DNA from: Lysobacterales bacterium
Lineage (GTDB): Bacteria > Pseudomonadota > Gammaproteobacteria > Xanthomonadales > Xanthomonadaceae
Reading direction: 5' to 3'
DNA: 64,000 nucleotides
Assembly (NCBI GenBank): GCA_014946745.1
Contig: JADCRD010000001.1
Coordinates: 682,001 to 746,000, forward strand
Under the pieces are notes generated by a model, which had not been told where the DNA came from, did no database searches, and worked only from the letters and a program-made list of their open reading frames with translations. Positions within the stretch are counted from its first letter, which is position 1, and the number at the start of each line of letters is the position of its first letter. This document shows positions 33,690 through 43,042 of the stretch, one piece after another. Position numbers and translations under genes: made by a program.

Positions 33690-34046
33690 CGGGAAGGGTC
33701 CTCTTTGGAGGGGAATGTTCAGCGTGCCGGGGCGCGAGAATGTGCGTCCGTGGAGCCTGTGACAGAGAGTGCGTGTACGGCTGGTGTCAGGGCAAGCTGA
33801 AGCGGAGTACAACGGTCCGCGCGTGGAGCCTGCGTGCTGTTGCGACGCGCCACCCGTCTTCCGCAGGGGCCGCAGGGCTTGGTCGCAGACTTTGTGCAAC
33901 CCTGCTCGAGTCCATCCTGGCCTTGATCCGCGGGCGCGAGTCCGGCACATGTCCGGACTCGCTTGCTCCGGATCAAGCACTGACGTGCCCGATCCGCGGG
34001 CGTGCCCGCCATGGCGCGCGAAAACGCTGAATTCTTGAGCCTTGCC
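33690..34046. other. 357-bp gap between thiD (3' end) and the 90-aa gene
   Basis: Copy C of the 138-bp repeat fills 33908-34045 and touches the thiD stop at 34047. The remaining 200 bp should hold the promoter of the small exported gene, but no confident -35/-10 pair was found. Short open frames here are not convincing. Confidence 0.5.
33908..34045 (+). repeat. Copy C of the ~138-bp structured repeat
   Basis: Blocks: GAGTCCATCCTGG, CTTGATCCGCGGGCGCGAG, the hairpin GCGAGTCCGG-cacatgt-CCGGACTCGC (33936-33962), CCGGATCAAGCACTGACGTG, CCCGATCCGCGGGCG, GGCGCGCG and GAATTCTTGAGCCTTGC. It aligns block by block with copy D in reverse; roughly four of five positions agree over the first 95 bases by eye. 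Confidence 0.65.
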
Positions 34047-34877
34047 TTAGGCTGTGCTTCGGCCTGCGCTGGCGTGGTCCAGTACCGACAGCTCGCCCGT
34101 TCCGGGGCGATAGGCGCCATGCAGGGCGCGGTGAACGAACCGGATGGCGTGCTCGACTGCGGTCGGGACGTCCATGCCCAGTGCGATTGCTGCGGCAATT
34201 GCTGAGGAGAGAGTGCACCCCGTGCCGTGAGGCGACAGATCCAGTCGTTGCTGCGTCCAGCTCATCGCTTGCAGGTCCGGGCCGAAGAGTCGATCGTGGA
34301 CATAGGCGCCTTCGCTAAGGTGCCCGCCCTTCATCAGAACCCAGCGCGCTCCGAGTCGACGCAGCTCGGTGGCGGCCCCGGCGCAGGCGGCGGCGTCTGC
34401 CAGCGATCTGCCCACCAGCACTTCCGCCTCCGGCAGGTTGGGCGTGAGCACGGCGGCGCGGGGCAGCAGTGACTCCCGCAGGGCGGTGATCGCGTCTGCC
34501 GCCAGCAGGCGCGCGCCGGAGCTCGCGACCATGACCGGATCGAGCACGACGGGAATGTCGGAACGTGCGGCAAGTGCGTCAGCGACGCAGTGGATGCGAG
34601 GCGCATCCGCCAGCATGCCGATCTTGATGGCCCGAACATCGAAGTCCTCGAGCAGGCAGCGGATCTGCTCATGCAGGAACTCCAACGAGGGCAGCTCGAC
34701 TGCGGTGACACCGCGTGTGGTTTGCGCCGTCAGGGCGGCAATCGCGGTGAGTCCATGCACGCCCAGCGCCGCAAACGTCTTGAGATCGGCCTGGATGCCC
34801 GCGCCGCCGCCGGAGTCCGAACCTGCAATGGTCAGGACCGAGGGAGGGCGCTCAAGGCTGTTGTTGGAAAGCGACAT
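34047..34877 (-). CDS. thiD: Hydroxymethylpyrimidine/phosphomethylpyrimidine kinase
   Basis: The protein has 276 residues. [20 protein letters not shown] is the ribokinase-fold signature at the N-terminus. [35 protein letters not shown] and the C-terminal anion hole [20 protein letters not shown] are present. It phosphorylates HMP and HMP-P for thiamine synthesis. ATG 34877 ([20 protein letters not shown]) is preferred to the 34931 start. No other thi gene and no THI-box aptamer are visible beside it, so it is an orphan copy here. Confidence 0.95.
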   Translation of the reverse strand: MSLSNNSLERPPSVLTIAGSDSGGGAGIQADLKTFAALGVHGLTAIAALTAQTTRGVTAVELPSLEFLHEQIRCLLEDFDVRAIKIGMLADAPRIHCVADALAARSDIPVVLDPVMVASSGARLLAADAITALRESLLPRAAVLTPNLPEAEVLVGRSLADAAACAGAATELRRLGARWVLMKGGHLSEGAYVHDRLFGPDLQAMSWTQQRLDLSPHGTGCTLSSAIAAAIALGMDVPTAVEHAIRFVHRALHGAYRPGTGELSVLDHASAGRSTA

Positions 34878-35092
34878 GGTTGTGGCCTCGGGGGTGGAGG
34901 GGGACTGAGCGTGGGTACGCCCATTCCCCAAGTATCCGCGAGCGAGGGTGCTCAGTAGAGGGTCTGACGCGTTCGGCCAGCAGGAATGGGTCGGTGTTGC
35001 GCGCGCGCAGCGAGTGCTTGTGTCGCTGTTGCGTTTTGTCCATACTGCGACCGCCTCTCGCGTCTTGGGAGGTCTTCAAGGGGATACACACG

Positions 35093-36265
35093 GTGCGACG
35101 CCGCCACGAAACGAAGTCCGGATTGCTGCGCCCGCGGGCGTTGTCTCCGCTGGTCGTTCCGCTGTTGCTGGCCGCACCCTTCGCGGACGCGGGCGAGAGG
35201 ATCGATGAATCCCAAGCTTGGCGGGAGTACGCCCGACTCAGTTTGACGAGCGACTTCCAGCAGGCGCTCGGTACGGTTGGAAACGCAGCGGCAGAGCCGG
35301 TGACGGGTGGTGGTTCCGCCGTGTTGCGCGAGGCTGTTGGCCGCCTTTCGCTTTCCGTGCAGGCCGCATTCGCGCCCGCGCCACTGGCTTCCGCCCTTGG
35401 CGACAGCGGCACCTCCTTTGGCGCTGAGTCTCCGCTGGCGCGTTTCGCCGTCGAGACATCGCGCTTCAGCGCGGCTGCGTTCTCGCCCCAGCTTCAAGCG
35501 AAGGTCGGCGCGGCGTCTGAGCTGCGCTTCGGGCTGACTGTGGCCAGCCAGCGTTTTGCCACGCCGGGGTTCGGCGAGGTCCGCGCCTCCAGCCAGTGGT
35601 TGCCGCAGATGGGCTTGCGTTCGGCGCAGGGCGTGACTGAGCAGTCCTACGGTCAAGGCGTGCATCTGGGCTTCAACTCCGGCTTGGGTGAGCGTCTGGT
35701 GTTCGGAGTGAACCTGCAGTCGCGGGTGGACATGGACGCTTTCAAGACGTACCGCGGCCTGTTCTCGGAGCCCGGTGATTTCGATATGCCGGCGCGCACG
35801 GGGCTCAGCTTGGGCCTCAGGCCGGCGCAGGGCGTGTCGGTTCATCTGGGCGCTGAGCGGGTTTTCTACAGCGATATCGCTGCGTTTACGACGTATGCCT
35901 TGCCGACCCAGCTCCTGGCGCTGCTCGGCGATGGTTCCGCGCCGGTGTTCGCCTGGCGTGACCTGAACGTGTACTCCGCGCGCGCTGAACTCGCAGACGC
36001 GACGGGTGGTCAGTGGGGTTTGGAAGTCACTACGCGGCAGCAGCCCTCGCCAACGTCTCCACTGTTCGACCTCGCGCTCCGCGAGCTCTATAGCGGCAAT
36101 CACGTTTCCGCTCGTTACCAGCGTCAGCTGACTGACAGCAATTCCTTCAGCATCGGTGCGAGCTATGCGCCGGCGCAATACATCCTGGGGCCTAACCCGT
36201 TCCGCAACCGCTATCGCGAAGGATCGCAGGTGGAGGTGGAGCTCAACTGGTCGGTGGCGTTCTAG
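35093..36265 (+). CDS. Outer-membrane beta-barrel protein candidate
   Basis: The protein has 390 residues from GTG 35093, which has AAGGGG nine bases upstream and gives an R-rich start followed by LVVPLLLAAPFADAG, a signal peptide. The mature part alternates hydrophobic and polar residues in strand-like runs (LRFGLTVASQRF, GVHLGFNSGLGERLVFGVNL, GLSLGLRPAQGVSVHLGAER, HVSARYQRQL, SFSIGASYAPAQ). It ends VEVELNWSVAF, with the terminal Phe expected of BAM substrates. About 12-14 strands are likely. It is reminiscent of FadL/OmpP1-like transporters, but no hatch-domain motif was found, so the cargo is unknown. A strong terminator follows. Confidence 0.7.
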   Translation: MRRRHETKSGLLRPRALSPLVVPLLLAAPFADAGERIDESQAWREYARLSLTSDFQQALGTVGNAAAEPVTGGGSAVLREAVGRLSLSVQAAFAPAPLASALGDSGTSFGAESPLARFAVETSRFSAAAFSPQLQAKVGAASELRFGLTVASQRFATPGFGEVRASSQWLPQMGLRSAQGVTEQSYGQGVHLGFNSGLGERLVFGVNLQSRVDMDAFKTYRGLFSEPGDFDMPARTGLSLGLRPAQGVSVHLGAERVFYSDIAAFTTYALPTQLLALLGDGSAPVFAWRDLNVYSARAELADATGGQWGLEVTTRQQPSPTSPLFDLALRELYSGNHVSARYQRQLTDSNSFSIGASYAPAQYILGPNPFRNRYREGSQVEVELNWSVAF

Positions 36266-36569
36266 TTTCCACCCTGCCGCTGGCAGGGCACTCCTGAGGA
36301 CTCAAGTTAACAGGGCTTGATCTCGAAGGGCTCCACCCAGGTGGAGCCCTCTTTTTTTGCGCGAATGCCGTTCCCTCAGTGCGCGAGCGTGACTGGCGGT
36401 CATCGGGCAGGGCCTGAGCCCGGCGCTGCGCGGGTCGTGCGGCTCTCGCGAGTTGGGCGCAAAGAAGCATCGGGGCGATCAGCGCCGCGCCGCTGGGTCA
36501 CTGCGCGTGCCATCGCTGATTCACGCCGGCTCGCGTCTGAAACTGGGGATGGCTGAAGCGGGAATGCCT
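36266..36569. other. 304-bp gap between the barrel gene and rnt
   Basis: It contains the terminator at 36327-36358. The remaining 200 bp show no gene, repeat or promoter that I can support. Confidence 0.6.
36327..36358 (+). terminator. Rho-independent terminator after the barrel gene
   Basis: AGGGCTCCACC and GGTGGAGCCCT form a stem of about 10 bp around a CCAG-type loop, followed by CTTTTTTT. It ends 93 bases past the barrel gene stop. Confidence 0.93.
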
Positions 36570-37262
36570 TCAGGGGATCAGAATGCTGCCGCTGGCGTCG
36601 CGCGACTCTGCCAGCAGCGCCTCGTCAACAGCACCCGCATCCAGGCGCGACAACTCGCGCCAACGGTTGACGATCGCGCAGAACAGCTCGGCGGTTCGCT
36701 CAGTGTCGTACACGGCGGAGTGGGCCTCGGCGCTGTCCCAGGCAATGCCGGCGGCCTGCACAGCCCGGCTCAGCACGGTCTGGCCGAAGGCGAGGCCAGC
36801 CAGGGTGGCCGTATCGAAGCAGCTGAACGGATGGAAGGGGTTGCGCTTGTGGCTCGTGCGCCTGACCGCGGCGTTGAGAAAGCCCAGATCGAAGGCCGCG
36901 TTATGCCCCACCAGTACCGCTCGCTGGCAGCCATACCGTTTCACCGCCGCGCGAATGGGAATGAACAGGTGATCCAGCGCGGCGCGCTCATTGAGGGCGC
37001 CACGGAATGGATGGTCGACATCGATGCCGGTGACCTCCAATGCCCTGGGGTCAATCTCGGCCCCCGGAAAGGGCATCACATGAGTCGAGACCACGTTCCC
37101 AGGAAAAACGCGGCCGCTTTCATCCATCTCGATAGGTGACGCGGCGATTTCCAGCAGGGCGTGGCGCTCTGCATCGAAGCCACCGGTTTCGACATCCACC
37201 ACGACAGGCAGGAAGCCGCGGAATCGCGCCGCCATCGAGCGTGCAGGTTGTGGCGTTGTCAT
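36570..37262 (-). CDS. rnt: Ribonuclease T
   Basis: The protein has 230 residues, slightly longer than E. coli RNase T (215). The DEDD exonuclease motifs are visible: [20 protein letters not shown] (ExoI), [20 protein letters not shown] (ExoII) and [15 protein letters not shown] (ExoIII with His/Asp). [20 protein letters not shown] is an RNase T hallmark. It trims 3' ends of tRNA and other stable RNAs as a dimer. ATG 37262 is chosen; the longer frame to 37364 is arginine-rich and unlike the family. Confidence 0.93.
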   Translation of the reverse strand: MTTPQPARSMAARFRGFLPVVVDVETGGFDAERHALLEIAASPIEMDESGRVFPGNVVSTHVMPFPGAEIDPRALEVTGIDVDHPFRGALNERAALDHLFIPIRAAVKRYGCQRAVLVGHNAAFDLGFLNAAVRRTSHKRNPFHPFSCFDTATLAGLAFGQTVLSRAVQAAGIAWDSAEAHSAVYDTERTAELFCAIVNRWRELSRLDAGAVDEALLAESRDASGSILIP

Positions 37263-37398
37263 TCTGGGCTCGGCTCGCCGAGCGTGCGGGAGGGTCTCAT
37301 CGCGGCGCAGGATAGCAGCTTGGGTTCGGCTCGCTGGCTTGACTGTTCTCTCGGGTCTGCTCAAGGTGCGCGCTCGATCAACACGTGGAGTCTCCGGG

Positions 37399-38079
37399 AT
37401 GTCGATACAGACTTGGGGGGCGGGTCCTCATCCGGGCGAGGGTGTTGGCATCGGCTTCGATGCCGCACGCCTTCTGGCGGCGCGTGAGCGTTCTCGCGAG
37501 GCCACGCGGCGGGTTGCCGAGCAGCTGCGCGCGGGCATGCGCGAGGACGAAGCCCACCGCCTTGCAGACCAGATCTTCCGGGACCTCGGCTTCGATCGGG
37601 TCTGGCACCCGACGCATATCCGCTTCGGCCGCAACACCCTGAAGCTCTACAAGGAGGCTTCGGAGCTCGACGTCGTGCTCGCTGTGAACGATCTGTTCTT
37701 CATCGACATCGGTCCAGTTTGGGATGGCCACGAGGGCGATTACGGTGACACCTTTGTGCTCGGGGACGATCCCGCGCATCACGCCATCGCCGCTGCAGCG
37801 CGCGAACTGTTCGAGGTGGTCGCCGAGCACTGGCGGACCGGCTGTACTGGCCAGCAGCTCTATGCCTTTGCCGAGCGGGCGGCCGAGCAGCGCGGCTACA
37901 TCTTGAACCTCGGGTCGCCCGGGCATCGGCTGGGCGATTTTCCGCACGCTGTGCACAAGGCGGGGAAACTCGCTGCCGCAGAGTTCGCGCCAGCGTCAGG
38001 ATTGTGGGTGCTGGAGATCCAGCTGCGCCACCCGATCCTGCCGATCGGTGCGTTCTTCGAGGATCTGCTGCTGGCTTGA
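37399..38079 (+). CDS. M24-fold metallopeptidase-like protein
   Basis: The protein has 226 residues, a pita-bread fold without extra domains. All five usual metal ligands appear: the two Asp of [20 protein letters not shown], the His of [13 protein letters not shown], and the Glu pair in [20 protein letters not shown]. It may cleave an N-terminal residue or Xaa-Pro bond, or have another role; substrate is unknown. It is not a standard MetAP because the HxxxxGHG-type loop is missing. ATG 37399 ([10 protein letters not shown]) is preferred to 37339. It is convergent with the PP2C gene, with 30 bases between them. Confidence 0.8.
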   Translation: MSIQTWGAGPHPGEGVGIGFDAARLLAARERSREATRRVAEQLRAGMREDEAHRLADQIFRDLGFDRVWHPTHIRFGRNTLKLYKEASELDVVLAVNDLFFIDIGPVWDGHEGDYGDTFVLGDDPAHHAIAAAARELFEVVAEHWRTGCTGQQLYAFAERAAEQRGYILNLGSPGHRLGDFPHAVHKAGKLAAAEFAPASGLWVLEIQLRHPILPIGAFFEDLLLA

Positions 38080-38109
38080 GCGAGTGTGCTGCCGCGACTT
38101 CGCTTGCCC

Positions 38110-38811
38110 TCAGTGCCGACGCACAAGCACCACGGTGACGTTGTCCGAGCCGCCGCCATCCAGGGCCGCGACGATCAGCTGATCTACACACTCCTGCGCG
38201 CTCAGGTCACTGCGCGCCAGCGTGCGTTCGATTTCGCCATCATCGACTTCCTCCGTGAGGCCGTCGCTGCACAGCAGCAGCTGCATACCGGGTTTCAGCT
38301 CGCCGCTGATGGTCTCGACCCGCAGGTTGTCCGGGTCGGTGACGCCGAGCGCCTGGGTCACCACGTTGCGATGCGGATGGCTGCGCGCCTGCTCGGCCGT
38401 GATCGCGCCCTGTTCGATCAGCTCCTGCACATAGCTGTGATCCTGTGAGAGCTGCTGCAGCCTGCCGTTCCACAGGTAGGCTCGGCTGTCGCCCACCCAG
38501 GCGACTTCGAAGCGATCGCGCTGCACGCGCACCACGGCGACGGTGGTCCCCATGGGCAGCGTATCGCTGCGCTGTCGGCTGTGATCGATGAGCTCCTCGT
38601 CAGCGCGCTGGATCGCCGCGCTCAGGGAGGCACCGCTGCGCACCTCGCGGACGATCGCATCGCGAGCCATCGCGCTGGCCACCTCGCCGAACTCATGCCC
38701 GCCCATGCCGTCGGCCACCAGCCAGAGGCCGAGTTCGCTATCGCCGTAAAAGGTGTCCTCGTTGTGCTCGCGACGCAGCCCGACGTGACTGAGCAGCCCG
38801 AATTCGATCAT
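38110..38811 (-). CDS. PP2C-family Ser/Thr protein phosphatase (Stp/PrpC-like)
   Basis: The protein has 233 residues, a soluble single-domain bacterial PP2C. MIEFGLLSHVGLRREHNEDT holds the first metal Asp. WLVADGMGGHEFGEVASAMA is motif II, VAWVGDSRAYLWNGRLQQLS follows, and LLLCSDGLTEEVDD then GGGSDNVTVVLV complete the metal site. It dephosphorylates phosphoserine/threonine proteins, usually partnering Hanks-type kinases; no kinase lies in the window. ATG 38811 is chosen; the longer open frame runs through the tRNA region and is not real. Confidence 0.93.
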   Translation of the reverse strand: MIEFGLLSHVGLRREHNEDTFYGDSELGLWLVADGMGGHEFGEVASAMARDAIVREVRSGASLSAAIQRADEELIDHSRQRSDTLPMGTTVAVVRVQRDRFEVAWVGDSRAYLWNGRLQQLSQDHSYVQELIEQGAITAEQARSHPHRNVVTQALGVTDPDNLRVETISGELKPGMQLLLCSDGLTEEVDDGEIERTLARSDLSAQECVDQLIVAALDGGGSDNVTVVLVRRH

Positions 38812-38998
38812 GCGTGCAGACCTGCGTATTGGCGGGTGTGGATGCAGGTCGCGCGTTCGGCCGGCATCGCAATGTTCCTGCAATCCTATACGGAGAACGG
38901 AGGCCATGTCCGTCAGCGCAGCGGGTTGAAGCAGGTGCGGCCCGGATACGCGAGATGCGGCGCGCACTCGACGCAAGTCGCACTGCTGCTGGTCGGGC

Positions 38999-39027
38999 TT
39001 GTGCGGACCCGATGCGGTCCGTATGAT
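38999..39027 (+). promoter_or_regulatory. Sigma-70-type promoter of tRNA-Ser
   Basis: TTGTGC (38999-39004) and TATGAT (39022-39027) are separated by exactly 17 bases, 45 bases ahead of the mature tRNA 5' end. The -10 matches consensus at five of six positions. Confidence 0.7.
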
Positions 39028-39071
39028 GCGCGGCCTTGCAGCGCAGCCCGCTTGTGCGGCAAGAACCACCT

Positions 39072-39162
39072 GGAGAGGTGGCAGAGTGGTCGAATGCGCC
39101 GGACTCGAAATCCGGTATACGCCTCCGGCGTATCGAGGGTTCGAATCCCTCCCTCTCCGCCA
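39072..39162 (+). tRNA. tRNA-Ser (anticodon CGA)
   Basis: A 91-base cloverleaf. The acceptor stem is GGAGAGG/CCTCTCC, the anticodon stem CCGGA/TCCGG has loop CTCGAAA with anticodon CGA at 39106-39108, and the long class II variable arm pairs TACGCC with GGCGTA. The T arm is GAGGG-TTCGAAT-CCCTC, and CCA is encoded. It reads UCG codons. Confidence 0.97.
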
Positions 39163-39169
39163 GACAAGA

Positions 39170-39208
39170 ACAAAGGCCACCGCGTTCACCGCTGTGGCCT
39201 TTGTTGTT
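39170..39208 (+). terminator. Terminator after tRNA-Ser
   Basis: AAAGGCCAC and GTGGCCTTT form a 9-bp perfect stem with a 13-base loop, followed by GTTGTTT. It begins ten bases after the CCA end. Confidence 0.88.
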
Positions 39209-39268
39209 TCCGAAGCCGGTCGACGTGGCCAGGTACTCGCGCAGCCAATGCAGTGCGCGACGGGCAAC

Positions 39269-39808
39269 TCAGACCAGGCTGACCCGCCGTGCCGCACGCG
39301 CCATACGCTGGCGACGGCGTCGTCGCAGCACGCCGAACCTCCAGATCCAGCGCACTCCAACGTAGGCCAGCGTGCTGCCGACGCAGGCGAACAGCGCGAG
39401 GCCGGTAATGAGTGGCGCGCCCACGCCGTTCAACCAGTGCGACCAGCCGCTGGCCGACCCAGCGGCCGCGAGCGCACCGTGCACATCGGCCTCATTGGGT
39501 GCGCCGCCCAGCACCCAGCTGCCGACGAGATAAGCCGCGTAATAGACCGGGCCGAAGGTGAAGGGGTTGGTGACCAGCGTGCTGACCAGCGCGGTCGGCA
39601 CGTTGGCGCGCAGCAGGATGGCCAAGGCGCCGGCGAACAGGAACTGGCCCAGCGGGATGAGGAATCCGAAGAACACGCCCAGCGCCATGCCGAGTGCGAC
39701 GCTTCGGCGACGCCGAGTCCACAGCCTGCGGTCGGCAAGCCGCGGCCCGAACAGACGGCCCAGCTGACCGCTGCGAATCTGCTCGGGGGTCGGGGCGCGG
39801 AAGGCCAT
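39269..39808 (-). CDS. DUF2062 domain membrane protein
   Basis: The protein has 179 residues. RSVALGMALGVFFGFLIPLG then QFLFAGALAILLRANVPTAL and VTNPFTFGPVYYAAYLVGSW match DUF2062, with the conserved TNP-x-T motif; a last helix is near LITGLALFACVGSTLAYVGV. Basic residues dominate both termini, fitting an inner-membrane protein with cytosolic ends. Function is unknown for the family. ATG 39808 (MAFRAPTPEQIR) is chosen over the longer frame to 39964. It lies between tRNA-Ser and the redoxin gene. Confidence 0.85.
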   Translation of the reverse strand: MAFRAPTPEQIRSGQLGRLFGPRLADRRLWTRRRRSVALGMALGVFFGFLIPLGQFLFAGALAILLRANVPTALVSTLVTNPFTFGPVYYAAYLVGSWVLGGAPNEADVHGALAAAGSASGWSHWLNGVGAPLITGLALFACVGSTLAYVGVRWIWRFGVLRRRRRQRMARAARRVSLV

Positions 39809-39984
39809 GCGTGCGGCTCGCCGGGTGGGGGTGCGCGGCAGTCTAGTGAGGCTCGCGCCAACGCGGGCTGACGCGAGCTGCACCGGCGGAGAGCTTCGCC
39901 GCAAGTCGCGGGCGAGAGTCTCTACAGCGCTGCGTGCAAGCCGATCGGAGGGCGGTTCGATCACCGCCCCCGATCGCGCACGGG

Positions 39985-40611
39985 TCAGGAATCCGCGTAC
40001 TTGATGCTGCAGCCGTAGGGCTGGGTGACTGCGGTGCTGATGCTGCCGCCCGCGGCGAGCTCGGACAGCCCGGTCGGCACGTACTGGGTGGCCTTCGGGA
40101 TGTCGGCGACATCGGCGCTGGGAATGCTGTCGATGGCGCCGTTGTAGCGCAGCACGCCTTCGGCATCGATCACGTACATGTGCGGCGTGGTCTTGGCGGC
40201 GTAGGCGCGGCCGACGGTGCCGTCGCTATCGAACAGATAGGCTGCGTTGGCGGCATTCCAGCCGGCGGCGATCTGCTTGGCCTGATCGGCGCTGACGTGG
40301 CCCTGCTTGCCGGGGGCCGAAGAGTTGATGGTCAGCCACACCACGCCACCCTCGGAGGCGTCGCGCTGCTGCTTCTGCATGTTCTCGCCGTTGTAATGCT
40401 TCTTGACGAAGGGGCAGTCGTGGTTGGTCCACTCCAGCACCACGGTCTTGCCGCGGAAGTCTTCCAGCGAGTGGGTCTTGCCCTCGGCGTCGGTCAGAGT
40501 AAAGGACGGGGCTGCGGCACCGATTTCCGGCGCGGCCGATGCGCTGCCGACGGCAAAGCCGAAGGCGGCGAGGCTGGCGAAGGCGAGGCGGGACAGGGCG
40601 ATGCGGTTCAT
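39985..40611 (-). CDS. Exported thioredoxin-fold redoxin (AhpC/TSA type)
   Basis: The protein has 208 residues with a signal peptide (RLAFASLAAFGFAVGSASA). The fold signature is FTLTDAEGKTHSLEDFRGKT then VVLEWTNHDCPFVKKHY, where Cys67 is alone in place of a CxxC. TTPHMYVIDAEGVLRYNGAI holds the cis-Pro. One further Cys (QPYGCSIKY) lies near the C-terminus and may be a resolving or structural residue. It probably acts in periplasmic thiol redox chemistry. It starts 34 bases after the dsbD-like gene and is likely its partner or substrate. Confidence 0.87.
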   Translation of the reverse strand: MNRIALSRLAFASLAAFGFAVGSASAAPEIGAAAPSFTLTDAEGKTHSLEDFRGKTVVLEWTNHDCPFVKKHYNGENMQKQQRDASEGGVVWLTINSSAPGKQGHVSADQAKQIAAGWNAANAAYLFDSDGTVGRAYAAKTTPHMYVIDAEGVLRYNGAIDSIPSADVADIPKATQYVPTGLSELAAGGSISTAVTQPYGCSIKYADS

Positions 40612-40645
40612 GCGGGTCTCCTGCTGCGTTGCTGGGTGGGTGGAA

Positions 40646-42802
40646 TCAGCCGCCGGCGGCTGCCGGGGGCAGGGCTTCGAGCGCCTCGCGCACGATCGCG
40701 GGCGTCAGAAGTTGTGGCAGGACGATCGGCTCGCCCTGCGCGGGATACAGCACGTACAGCGGCACGCCGCTGCGGCCGAAGGATTCGAGATAGGCCGTGA
40801 TGTCGGCGTCCTGACGGGTCCAGTCGCCCTTGAGATACACCACGCCGCGCGCCTCCAGTGCCTCCGCAAACGCGCTGGACGACAGAGCCACGCGCTCGTT
40901 GGCAAGACAGGTGATGCACCAGTCAGCGGTCATGTTCACCAGCACCGGCCGACCCTCGGCGCGATGTGCGGCGAAGCGCGAGGGCGTCCACGGCTCGTGC
41001 AGGGCCTTGGCCTCCGATCCGCTCGCGGCGACGGTTTCGCGCGGCGCGAGCAGCGGCAGCGCGAGCGCGGAGATCAGCGCGAGAACCGCCAGTGCGTGCA
41101 GGGGCAGGGCGCCGCTCTCGCGGCCCTGCGCGCGCCGCAGCAACCACAGGGCGAAGGCGACGGCGATGAAACCGGCGCCAAGAGCGGTCAGCGCCAGCAT
41201 CCCGGTCTGCCGTCCAAATACCCAGGCCAACCAGAGCACGGTGAGATAGAGCGGAAACGCCAGCAGCTCGCGGAAGGTCTGCATCCATGCGCCCGGCCGC
41301 GGCAGGAGCCTCGCCAGCGCCGGCACATAGCCCAGCAGCAGCATCGGAAAGGCGAGCCCCAGCGCGAGGAAGGCGAACACCAGCAGGGCCTCATGCGCCG
41401 GCAGCACCAGCGCGGCGCCCAGCGCCGTGCCCATGAAGGGCGCCGTGCAAGGGCTGGCGACTACACAGGCCAGTACGCCAGTGAAGAAGGCGCCGCGGCG
41501 ACCGCCGCCCTCGGTGAGCTGCTGGCCGAGGCCGGTGATGCCGGCGCCGAATTCGTACAGGCCGGAGAAGGACAGGCCCATGGCGAACAGCAGCAGGGCG
41601 ATGGCGGCGACGAAGCCGGGCTCCTGCAGCTGGAAGCCCCAGCCGATGGCCTCGCCGCCGGCGCGCAGGGCGAGCAGGATGCTGGCCACGAGCAGCACGC
41701 TGGCGAGCACGCCGAGGGTGTACCAAAAGCCGTGCCGCCGCATCTCGGCGGCGTCGTGCGCGGATTCGATCGCGCCCAGTGCTTTCAGGCTCAGCACCGG
41801 AAACACGCAAGGCATGAGGTTCAGCACCAGGCCGCCGGCAAAGGCCAGCACCAGCGCCAGCCATAGACCGACCTGTGCACCGGAGTTCGTGTTGCGGTCG
41901 ATGCTGCGGCTTGGATCAGGCGTCGAGGCAGCGCCCGCCGCGGTGGCTTCAGAGCTTGCGTCGGCCTTGTGGCGCGCAAACATCGTGTAGCCGCGCTCGC
42001 CGTTGCTCAGCAGCAGCTCGATGCGTTCGGGCGCGCCAGCGAAGAACTCGGAGCGCGCGACTTCGATGCGGAGCTGGCCGTCTTCCAGCGCGAAGCGCGG
42101 TGGATCGGCATTGGCCAGTACTTGCGGCGTTGCCGGCATCAGGGTCCAGCCCGCGGTGCCGGCCGCGAAGGTCTCAGCCAACGGGCCCGCGAGCGGTATG
42201 GCGATGCGCACGCCGCTCTTCTCGGCGCTGTAGCGAGCATCGACTTCGACCGCCCGCGCCTGCCTCGCGGCGGCGCGCGCGAACGCCTCGGCATGCGCGC
42301 TGGGTTCGGTGAACCGAGCGACCGGCAGCTCCAGGCGATACTCGCCGCTGCCCGGTATGCACTCCAGCTCGCAGATCAGCCAGCTGGCCTTGAGCGCGAT
42401 CGCGATCGACTCTGCAGAGAGGTCCGCCGGTAGGGTGACGCTGACGGGCAGCAGCTCCTCGTAGCTATAGCCGAAGTTGACCAGACCGCCCGCCGGCTGA
42501 CGTTCGGGCAGCGGCCATTCGATCTCGCCGGCTGCGAGGCCGTCTGGCAGCGCGAAGTCCATCCGCGTGGGCAGGCCGGAGTCGCCGGGGTTCTTCCAGT
42601 AGGTGTGCCAGCCCGTGTCGTGCTGAAGCAGCAGGCCAAGCTTGAGCGTTTGCCCAGGCACAGCCGCATCGCTGGCCGCGACGAGGCGCGAGCGCAGATG
42701 GTCGGTGTGCAGCAGCTCGGATTCCGCGGCTGCCACCGGCGCCGAAACGAGAGCGGCCAACAGACCGAGTGCGAACAGCGGAGATGGCGGCGATGCGAAC
42801 AC
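40646..42802 (-). CDS. Thiol:disulfide interchange protein of the DsbD/ScsB type
   Basis: The protein has 718 residues. GTG 42802 yields a signal peptide ([20 protein letters not shown]). The periplasmic N-domain has [11 protein letters not shown] and the cysteine pair in [11 protein letters not shown]. The membrane domain (about 320-590) carries its redox cysteines in [17 protein letters not shown] and [17 protein letters not shown]. The C-terminal thioredoxin domain has WCITC at 628-632. It passes electrons from cytosolic thioredoxin to periplasmic acceptors. The N-domain resembles ScsB or the 'disulfide corrector' type more than classical DsbD. The redoxin gene follows at once, forming a two-gene operon. 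Confidence 0.88.
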   Translation of the reverse strand: MFASPPSPLFALGLLAALVSAPVAAAESELLHTDHLRSRLVAASDAAVPGQTLKLGLLLQHDTGWHTYWKNPGDSGLPTRMDFALPDGLAAGEIEWPLPERQPAGGLVNFGYSYEELLPVSVTLPADLSAESIAIALKASWLICELECIPGSGEYRLELPVARFTEPSAHAEAFARAAARQARAVEVDARYSAEKSGVRIAIPLAGPLAETFAAGTAGWTLMPATPQVLANADPPRFALEDGQLRIEVARSEFFAGAPERIELLLSNGERGYTMFARHKADASSEATAAGAASTPDPSRSIDRNTNSGAQVGLWLALVLAFAGGLVLNLMPCVFPVLSLKALGAIESAHDAAEMRRHGFWYTLGVLASVLLVASILLALRAGGEAIGWGFQLQEPGFVAAIALLLFAMGLSFSGLYEFGAGITGLGQQLTEGGGRRGAFFTGVLACVVASPCTAPFMGTALGAALVLPAHEALLVFAFLALGLAFPMLLLGYVPALARLLPRPGAWMQTFRELLAFPLYLTVLWLAWVFGRQTGMLALTALGAGFIAVAFALWLLRRAQGRESGALPLHALAVLALISALALPLLAPRETVAASGSEAKALHEPWTPSRFAAHRAEGRPVLVNMTADWCITCLANERVALSSSAFAEALEARGVVYLKGDWTRQDADITAYLESFGRSGVPLYVLYPAQGEPIVLPQLLTPAIVREALEALPPAAAGG

Positions 42803-43042
42803 GCGGCAGACGTTCCTTGGATCGCGAATGCGGGGCCGACGCCAGCGTCGCGCTTTCCTGCTCGTGAGACGCGTGCGTGCGATGTAGACGGTGCAGGGTG
42901 CCTGCGGCGCTACACTGCGCGCCTCCCCCGTTGGTACTGGCTGCGCGCGCATTGCGCGAACTCAAGCGCAGGATTTCGCGCGGCCTCGACACTGTCGCGA
43001 CGGTTTGTACACATTCACAGCGACTCGCCCCCGGAGCCCCGC

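Noticed and set aside
34878-35092. TPP riboswitch upstream of thiD
   Set aside because: No CTGAGA or ACCTGATCTGG-like THI-box in the leader.
38812-39360. N-terminal extension of the PP2C phosphatase (longer open frame to 39360)
   Set aside because: It would run antisense through the tRNA-Ser gene and its promoter; the family start is ATG 38811.
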